DNA of 20,273 nt. It comes from Treponema sp. GTDB lineage: Bacteria; Spirochaetota; Spirochaetia; Treponematales; Treponemataceae. The stretch spans positions 1-20,273 of the forward strand of contig JAEDFX010000035.1 in assembly GCA_016297805.1 (NCBI GenBank). Reading direction: 5' to 3'. Under the pieces are notes generated by a model that was not told where the DNA came from, did no database searches, and worked only from the letters and a program-made list of their open reading frames with translations. The translations under genes and the position numbers were made by a program. Positions 16,625 to 20,273 of this stretch are shown piece after piece (within the stretch, counting starts at the first letter, position 1; the number at the start of each line of letters is the position of its first letter).

Positions 16625-16653
16625 ATTGTAAAACTTTATTTAATGAAATGCAA
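16625..16653 (-). promoter_or_regulatory. Promoter of the GHKL-fold gene
   Basis: The minus strand reads TTGCAT (16653-16648), a 17-bp spacer, then TACAAT (16630-16625). The predicted transcription start is about 16618, only 7 nt before the ATG at 16611. The match to the housekeeping consensus is good. The first iteron begins 22 bp upstream, so initiator binding could influence this promoter. Confidence 0.6.
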
Positions 16654-16675
16654 CTTTTTTTATTTACATTAGAGC

Positions 16676-17216
16676 TATGGACAGATTGTCACAAAAGGCG
16701 GAAATTTTCAGCATTCCCCAAGGTATGGACAGATTGTCACAATTCGGTAGACAGAATTCAAAAATAATAAGAATTTGTGATGTTTCGTCCTTACTTACTG
16801 TGACATTTTGTCCATATCTCTGTGATTTTCTGTCTCTAATGTTTAAAATTGTTAACAATTTAAAATCTATTTGTGACAATCTGTCCATAGTTTAAGAGAT
16901 AAAATGTCCATATATAAAGGGATATTCTGTATATAGCTACAGGGATAATTTGTCCACCAGTAAATTGTGATTTTCTGTCCATACCTTACCTATATTGCAC
17001 ATTTTTTTTTATTTTTGATATCTGTAAATTATGGGTTACGGGAGTTATCCACAGGGGAAAAACACATTGTGACAACCTGTCCATAGCTTTGATTTTGAAG
17101 TCATCAGCTTTGTGACAATCTGTCCGTATAAAAAAAAGAAGCTCGTCCGTTTAAACTGTGACATCTTGTCCACATCACGAGACTCAAAGTCCTTAATTTG
17201 TGATAATCTGTCCATA
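16676..17216. repeat. Iteron field of a plasmid-type replication origin
   Basis: Repeated 18-mer TATGGACAGATTGTCACA. Plus-orientation copies start at 16676 and 16724, with a degenerate one near 16746. Minus-orientation copies (TGTGACAATCTGTCCATA and close variants) start at 16799, 16821, 16872, 16966, 17068, 17111, 17157 and 17199. Degenerate ones start at 16776, 16895, 16918, 16941 and 17134. Many neighbours are 22-23 bp apart, about two helical turns, the usual iteron pitch. Each repeat contains a small GACA-NNN-TGTC dyad. The initiator gene downstream is the expected binding protein. This 765-bp gap (16612-17376) otherwise holds a DnaA box, AT-rich DNA and the rep promoter; no credible gene is present. 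Confidence 0.92.
17045..17053 (+). promoter_or_regulatory. DnaA box
   Basis: TTATCCACA is a perfect match to the DnaA-box consensus TTATNCACA. It lies inside the iteron field, exactly one 23-bp pitch before the iteron starting at 17068. Iteron plasmids commonly need host DnaA at one or a few such boxes, so this supports origin function. Confidence 0.7.
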
Positions 17217-17327
17217 CCTAAGTCATTTAATTTATTGCATTACAAAGAATTAGAGACGGTTAAAAATACTAAATTATTAAATTTAAAAAAAGAATTTAGT
17301 AATTAAGGATTTTTTTTCAAAATAAAT
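17217..17327. other. AT-rich stretch between iterons and rep, candidate unwinding region
   Basis: About 110 bp made almost entirely of A and T between the last iteron and the rep promoter, the usual position of the DNA unwinding element in iteron origins. It includes a 9-bp inverted repeat TACTAAATT/AATTTAGTA (17267-17275 and 17293-17301) and an 8-T run at 17310-17317. The hairpin is weak and the T run is detached, so I do not call a terminator. Confidence 0.45.
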
Positions 17328-17369
17328 TTGACACAAGCTATGGACTTATGTTAGTTTAAAAATCCATAG
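17328..17369 (+). promoter_or_regulatory. rep promoter with inverted half-iterons as likely autorepression operator
   Basis: A perfect -35 TTGACA (17328-17333) is followed after 17 bp by a weak -10 TTAGTT (17351-17356). Half-iteron CTATGGA (17338-17344) lies between the two and its inverse TCCATAG (17363-17369) at the predicted transcription start, 8 bp before the rep ATG. Iteron plasmids commonly repress rep through inverted half-iterons bound by Rep dimers; the same arrangement is visible here. Confidence 0.6.
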
Positions 17370-17376
17370 TAAAAGT

Positions 17377-18456
17377 ATGAACAGTCAGAATATAAGAAAC
17401 ACAGAAGACTTCATGAAATATGCTGGAGAATTATTTCCGGCAGATGAAATGCAAGATCTTGAACTAAAAAACAAAAAAGTAGTTTTCAAAACAGATTACA
17501 AAATTCAGGAATCAAATCCAGTTGATCAGAAATATGTAATTCAGCCAAATAATATCACCAGAGCTATTTATGATATGAATCTGGGGTCAAAAAGAATTAT
17601 AATGATGGCCTGCTCTCTTTTGCTGGAACGAGATGAAAATGGAGTTCTTACAACAAAAAAAGACCTTACAGTAAAATTCCGTCTGGAAGATGTTATGCGT
17701 TCTTTGCACCTGACTCATGGAAGTACTACAAAACGAATGCTGGAAGATGCGATTGAAACAATATTCGACCAGAAAATTCGAATTCGAACAGATGACGGCT
17801 GGACACAGCTCTATCATTGGTTTAATTCATCAAATTATTCTGAAGAAGCCAATGGTTTTAATCTTACATTTACACCAGAAGTTGCAAAAGCCTTTGTTGA
17901 ATATCTCAACGGATATTCTGTTATTAATCTTGATGTATACGGTAATCTGACTGGAAAATACTCAATCAGAATGTATGAATACTGCTGGTCATATCATAAC
18001 TTCAAAAACAAAAAAGATGGTCGCTGGGAAACTCCTATGATTTCTATCAAGGAACTTAGAACTATGTGGATGATTGATGATTCAAAGTATCCCGTTATGA
18101 GCGATTTCAAGAAACGAGTAATTGAAGTTTCAAAAGATGAAATAAACCGCTATGAAAATTCTCAGTTTACTCTGGAAGATGTGGAATACTTTAAGCAGGG
18201 GTGTAAAATCGTTGCCTGCAAATTCCACTGTAAATTAAACTCTATAAAAACTGATCCTCTTAAGAGTTTAAATCCTTCAGCAGGAAAAACCAATGATGAA
18301 ATTCTTTCTGAACATAATGAAGAGGTATTAAAATTATTCAAGGAAATGATTGCTGCAAAAAAAGCAGAATTAGAAAATGATCCTGAAAGGTTGAATAAAG
18401 AAAATGATATTTTTCAGGATACACAGCAGATTATCCTTGATAAATATAAAAAGTAA
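17377..18456 (+). CDS. Rep_3-family plasmid replication initiator
   Basis: Initiator protein that should bind the adjacent iterons and open the origin. The 359 residues show the two-winged-helix layout of the Rep_3 (RepB/RepE/Pi) superfamily: an N-terminal domain of about residues 55-180 (NNITRAIYDMNLGSKRIIMM at about 58-77) and a C-terminal DNA-binding domain of about 195-290. The latter carries the family landmarks LTGKYSIRMYEYCWSY (191-206), IKELRTMWMIDDSKYPVMSD (224-243) and FKKRVIEVSKDEINRY (244-259). Residues after about 300 form a charged helical tail. No Shine-Dalgarno is evident. The ATG lies 8 bp after an inverted half-iteron pair, and the stop codon falls inside the first heptad of the downstream array. 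Codon use resembles the neighbours. Confidence 0.9.
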   Translation: MNSQNIRNTEDFMKYAGELFPADEMQDLELKNKKVVFKTDYKIQESNPVDQKYVIQPNNITRAIYDMNLGSKRIIMMACSLLLERDENGVLTTKKDLTVKFRLEDVMRSLHLTHGSTTKRMLEDAIETIFDQKIRIRTDDGWTQLYHWFNSSNYSEEANGFNLTFTPEVAKAFVEYLNGYSVINLDVYGNLTGKYSIRMYEYCWSYHNFKNKKDGRWETPMISIKELRTMWMIDDSKYPVMSDFKKRVIEVSKDEINRYENSQFTLEDVEYFKQGCKIVACKFHCKLNSIKTDPLKSLNPSAGKTNDEILSEHNEEVLKLFKEMIAAKKAELENDPERLNKENDIFQDTQQIILDKYKK

Positions 18457-18601
18457 AACTTGGTTTAACGTTTGTTAAATTAAGTTTTACAATGTTTAGT
18501 ATTATTTAACTCGGTTGAATAATAGTTTAACGAAGTTAAATTCTATTAAACGTGGTTAAATGTGGTTTTACTTGGTTTAACAGTGTTTAACCAAGTAAAA
18601 C
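18453..18601. repeat. Array 1: 15 GTTWAAC-type heptads at 10-11 bp pitch, putative centromere
   Basis: Heptads start at 18453, 18463, 18474, 18484, 18494, 18504, 18514, 18525, 18535, 18545, 18555, 18565, 18575, 18585 and 18595. Typical forms are GTTTAAC, GTTAAAT, GTTTTAC and GTAAAAC, near-palindromes with a 3-bp spacer. All steps are 10 bp except two of 11, so every copy faces roughly the same side of the helix. The first copy includes the rep stop codon. Small ribbon-helix-helix partition proteins bind arrays of short phased repeats near parA, so this is most likely part of the centromere. Confidence 0.8.
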
Positions 18602-18602
18602 C
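18564..18602. repeat. 14-bp perfect inverted repeat closing array 1
   Basis: GGTTTTACTTGGTT (18564-18577) and AACCAAGTAAAACC (18589-18602) are exact inverse complements around an 11-bp centre. It covers the last four heptads of array 1 including their spacers, so the spacers here are also constrained. No T run follows on either strand, which argues against a terminator. A cruciform or a paired protein site is possible. Confidence 0.6.
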
Positions 18603-18827
18603 AAAAAGTCTAAGTAAAATTTTACTGCTTTCTGAAAAGCCAAAAAACAGCATAATCAAAGGTTTTTAGTTGCAGACGATACATTTTACAAAAAATTGAA
18701 TTTAAGCCCTCAAAATGAATCCTAGAGCGGTTTTTAACAGTTTTTATTATATTTATTTTACTGTCTTTTATTTTAGAATCCAAAAGTTGTAAAAATATAG
18801 CCAAAATGCAAGTCTCTTTTGATATTT
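18603..18827. other. Non-repetitive spacer between the two heptad arrays
   Basis: About 225 bp that lack the 10-bp rhythm on both sides. It contains a 14-bp palindrome AGTAAAATTTTACT at 18613-18626, built from two opposed heptad variants, and AT-rich DNA. A minus-strand 60-codon frame crosses it, but its only start is TTG without a ribosome site, so I do not call it. I see no promoter or RNA structure I can support. Confidence 0.5.
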
Positions 18828-18966
18828 GTTTAACTGGGTAAAACTTGGTTAAAAATGGTTTAACTGAGTGTGTAATGGTTAAACAGAGTTAAATATGGTT
18901 TTACAGTTGTCAAACGTTGTTATACGTGGTATAATTCAGTTAAATAATGTTTAACTGATGTTAAAC
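18828..18966. repeat. Array 2: 14 GTTWAAC-type heptads at 10-11 bp pitch over the parA promoter
   Basis: Heptads start at 18828, 18838, 18848, 18858, 18868 (degenerate), 18878, 18888, 18898, 18909, 18919, 18929, 18939, 18949 and 18960. Steps are 10 bp except two of 11, the same rule as array 1. The copies at 18909, 18919 and 18929 diverge from consensus where they overlap the -35 and -10 of the parA promoter. Binding of the ribbon-helix-helix partner here would both mark the centromere and repress parAB. Confidence 0.8.
18907..18935 (+). promoter_or_regulatory. parA promoter inside array 2
   Basis: TTGTCA (18907-18912), a 17-bp spacer, then TATAAT (18930-18935) with the extended -10 TGG directly before it. 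This is the closest match to a housekeeping promoter in the window. Transcription should start near 18942, about 57 nt before the parA ATG, within the repeat array. Confidence 0.7.
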
Positions 18967-18998
18967 TTTTTCCGATAATAATTTTGAGGGTAGATGAT

Positions 18999-19745
18999 AT
19001 GAAAACTTTTGCTTTTGCAATTCAGAAAGGTGGAACAGGTAAAACCACTCTTAGTGTTTCTGTTGCAGTTGAACTTGCCAGAATGGGAAAAAGAGTGTGC
19101 CTGATAGATGGAGACCCTCAGGGAAATTCATCAAGCTGGCTTTTAACTGAATTGAATTATGAACTTGCTGATGTTCTGTATGAAAAGGTTAAACTCACAG
19201 ACTGCTTTACAAAGACATCAATCGAAAACTTATACTTTATTCCTACAGCCGGATTGAATGGTGAACTTAGAAGCTATTCTGCAAAAATGGCTGATTCTAA
19301 ACCTTTTGTGTTCAGACATCTTATTGCTGAACTTTCTGAATATTTTGACTATTGTATTTTTGATACATCTCCAAGTTTTACTGGACTTGAAAAATCAATT
19401 TTCCTTGCTGCCGATGAAGTAATTGGTGTAATGCAGGTTGATTATTTTTCAACAGATGGACTTCAGATTTTCATGGATAACATTACCACAATGAAGAAAG
19501 ATTACGATTCTCCTTCAAAACCATCCTTCAATAAAATCATTATGAACAGTAAGGATAATCGTATTAAATATCAGGATGATATGATTGCCCAGCTTACTCA
19601 GCTTAATAACTTTGAATTCTTCAAGGTATACGTTGATCAGGCCTTCAAAAAGGCTCAGACAACTCATATGGCTGTTCAGGATTTTCCATCAGTAAAGAAA
19701 GAAACACTTGATGCAATTAAAGAAATTGCAGGGAGAATTGCATAA
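18999..19745 (+). CDS. parA: ParA-type partition ATPase (small, type Ib)
   Basis: Walker-type ATPase that moves plasmid copies over the nucleoid, driven by its centromere-binding partner. From ATG at 18999 it is 248 residues. The deviant Walker A KGGTGKTT with signature Lys10 and Lys15 is at residues 10-17, the LIDGDPQGN motif at about 35-43, and Walker B CIFDTSPSF with D122. There is no N-terminal helix-turn-helix, which together with the size fits type Ib rather than type Ia. An in-frame TTG at 18984 is possible, but GAGGG (18986-18990) sits 8 nt before the ATG and decides the start. The stop overlaps the next gene as TAATG. Array 2 and its promoter lie directly upstream. Confidence 0.92.
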   Translation: MKTFAFAIQKGGTGKTTLSVSVAVELARMGKRVCLIDGDPQGNSSSWLLTELNYELADVLYEKVKLTDCFTKTSIENLYFIPTAGLNGELRSYSAKMADSKPFVFRHLIAELSEYFDYCIFDTSPSFTGLEKSIFLAADEVIGVMQVDYFSTDGLQIFMDNITTMKKDYDSPSKPSFNKIIMNSKDNRIKYQDDMIAQLTQLNNFEFFKVYVDQAFKKAQTTHMAVQDFPSVKKETLDAIKEIAGRIA

Positions 19746-20128
19746 TGGCACTACAGAAAAAAGCAATACCAGCTATGGACATTTCGTCACAGTTAAATTC
19801 AATGAACTCTATGACTTCAGAAATTTCGGCTAGAAATGACACTGGAGCAGAGGCTGCCTCTTTGAGAGATATTCCACAGACCAGTTATATTCCTCCTGCG
19901 GAATATGGGAAAACTTCAAAACCAAAAGCTAAGAAGAATGATAATACTGCAATTATTGGTTTTAAGATTCCAAAAGAAGCAAAAACTCAGTATCAGGAAT
20001 ATTTTGCTAATTTCGGATTGAATTTAAGCGAAGCTTCAAAGAATGCTTTGGAATATTTTATTCAGGATCTGCAGAAAGGAAAGGTAAAAATTACTCTTAC
20101 ACATCATTTTGAAAGAGTAGAAGATTAG
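19745..20128 (+). CDS. Ribbon-helix-helix centromere-binding partner (ParB/ParG role)
   Basis: Small DNA-binding protein expected to bind the GTTWAAC arrays, stimulate ParA and repress the operon. The 127 residues have a polar, probably disordered N-terminal half (1-65, rich in Ser, Asn, Pro and Lys). A ribbon-helix-helix-like unit follows: strand NTAIIGFKIP (67-76), helix KEAKTQYQEYFANFG (77-91) and helix LSEASKNALEYFIQDLQKG (94-112). This is the ParG/omega-like arrangement, with the flexible tail usually contacting ParA. The ATG overlaps the parA stop by one base. Codons 10-16 (AMDISSQ) are written with an iteron-like sequence at 19774-19791. The family is inferred from fold and position; direct sequence similarity to named ParG proteins is not evident by eye. 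Confidence 0.8.
   Translation: MALQKKAIPAMDISSQLNSMNSMTSEISARNDTGAEAASLRDIPQTSYIPPAEYGKTSKPKAKKNDNTAIIGFKIPKEAKTQYQEYFANFGLNLSEASKNALEYFIQDLQKGKVKITLTHHFERVED
19774..19791 (+). repeat. Iteron-like copy inside the partition gene
   Basis: TATGGACATTTCGTCACA matches the origin iteron TATGGACAGATTGTCACA at 15 of 18 positions, with both outer halves intact. It sits in codons 10-16 of the ribbon-helix-helix gene, plus orientation. Initiator binding here could couple replication control to partition gene expression. Confidence 0.65.
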
Positions 20129-20152
20129 AAATCAAATAGATTATTAAGGAAC

Positions 20153-20273
20153 TATGGACAGAAAATCACAAATCTGGTTTTCTGTCCTTTTTTTTCCTTA
20201 TGATTTGTGATTTTTTGTCCACAGTTGGCAGAATTTGGCGGAAAAAACTGAAAGGTATGGACAGATTGTCACA
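20153..20273. repeat. Second iteron cluster after the par operon, running off the window
   Basis: Iteron TATGGACAGAAAATCACA at 20153-20170 (plus), TGTGATTTTTTGTCCACA at 20206-20223 (minus), and an exact consensus copy at 20256-20273 (plus) ending on the last base. The final copy with its AAGG lead-in (20252-20273) is identical over 22 bp to 16720-16741. The rep-par module is therefore bracketed by iterons on both sides; the field probably continues beyond the edge. Confidence 0.85.
20156..20195 (+). terminator. Rho-independent terminator of the par operon, stem built from an iteron
   Basis: GGACAGAAAA (20156-20165) pairs perfectly with TTTTCTGTCC (20178-20187) around a 12-nt loop, followed at once by eight T (20188-20195). 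It starts 27 bp after the ribbon-helix-helix stop. The left arm is the core of the iteron at 20153-20170, so the terminator looks like an iteron and its partial inverse facing each other. Confidence 0.85.

Noticed and set aside
16664..16895. Two overlapping small frames, one on each strand, both beginning MDRLSQ
   Set aside because: They are translations of the iteron and its inverse; the repeated MDRLSQ start is the repeat itself, and neither has a ribosome site or family resemblance.
16676..17216. CRISPR array
   Set aside because: The repeats are only 18 bp, occur in both orientations, decay gradually and have 4-5 bp or irregular spacers; no cas genes are present.
17112..17306. Plus-strand 64-codon frame within the iterons and AT-rich region
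   Set aside because: It consists of iteron translation followed by low-complexity Lys/Leu text; it crosses origin DNA and has no ribosome site.
17267..17317. Terminator before the rep promoter
   Set aside because: The stem is 9 bp of nearly pure A/T with a 17-nt loop, the T run is 8 nt away from it, and no plus-strand gene lies upstream to terminate.
18564..18602. Rho-independent terminator for rep
   Set aside because: The 14-bp hairpin has no T run after it on either strand and lies about 110 bp past the rep stop within a protein-binding array.
18622..18804. Minus-strand 60-codon frame between the heptad arrays
   Set aside because: The only start is TTG without a Shine-Dalgarno, composition is low-complexity Ile/Lys/Phe, and no promoter is visible.
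16720..20273. Integrase attachment sites (attL/attR) from the 22-bp repeats
   Set aside because: The identity is mostly iteron sequence, there is no integrase gene or tRNA, so shared iterons explain it; it is kept only as a possible recombination or assembly joint.

Overview
The window is AT-rich, densely packed bacterial DNA. Its gene content is a TRAP transporter, a tripartite RND pump with a lipoprotein in the operon, a stand-alone GHKL-fold protein, and many weak or absent Shine-Dalgarno sites. This is compatible with a Spirochaetota member such as a gut or rumen Treponema, but that is an inference from overall character; no rRNA, tRNA or other marker gene is present. Two parts can be separated: about 16.6 kb of ordinary chromosome-like genes (1-16611) and a plasmid-type replication and partition module (about 16676-20273) that runs to the right edge.

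Left part. A TRAP transporter (dctQ-dctM, minus strand, dctM cut by the left edge) lies divergent to a LysE-family exporter. Next comes a minus-strand efflux operon, read right to left: periplasmic adaptor, RND permease, an unrecognised lipoprotein, TolC-like channel. Upstream is a second minus-strand cluster, TatD-like protein, NifX-like protein, MFS permease and MATE exporter, with gaps of about 9-22 nt. Then follow a DUF368 undecaprenyl-phosphate translocase-family protein and a divergent thioredoxin reductase, a MATE gene remnant, and a small GHKL-fold protein. Several promoters here place the predicted transcription start at or within a few bases of the start codon, suggesting leaderless mRNAs.

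Right part. A 540-bp field of 18-bp iterons (core TATGGACAGATTGTCACA), many at about 23-bp pitch, contains one perfect DnaA box and is followed by an AT-rich stretch. Next is a Rep_3-type initiator gene whose promoter carries an inverted pair of half-iterons. The rep-parA gap holds two arrays of GTTWAAC heptads, 15 and 14 copies, spaced 10 or 11 bp and separated by 226 bp of non-repetitive DNA. The second array contains a near-consensus parA promoter. parA (Walker type, no HTH) and a 127-aa ribbon-helix-helix partner overlap by one base. They end in a terminator whose stem is built from an iteron, and the iteron field then resumes up to the last base of the window.

The coherent picture is a self-replicating, self-partitioning type Ib replicon in which the same two DNA words, iteron and GTTWAAC heptad, are reused as origin, operator, terminator stem, coding sequence and putative centromere. 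Whether it drives a chromid or large plasmid carrying the left-hand genes, or is an integrated plasmid, cannot be decided from the window.
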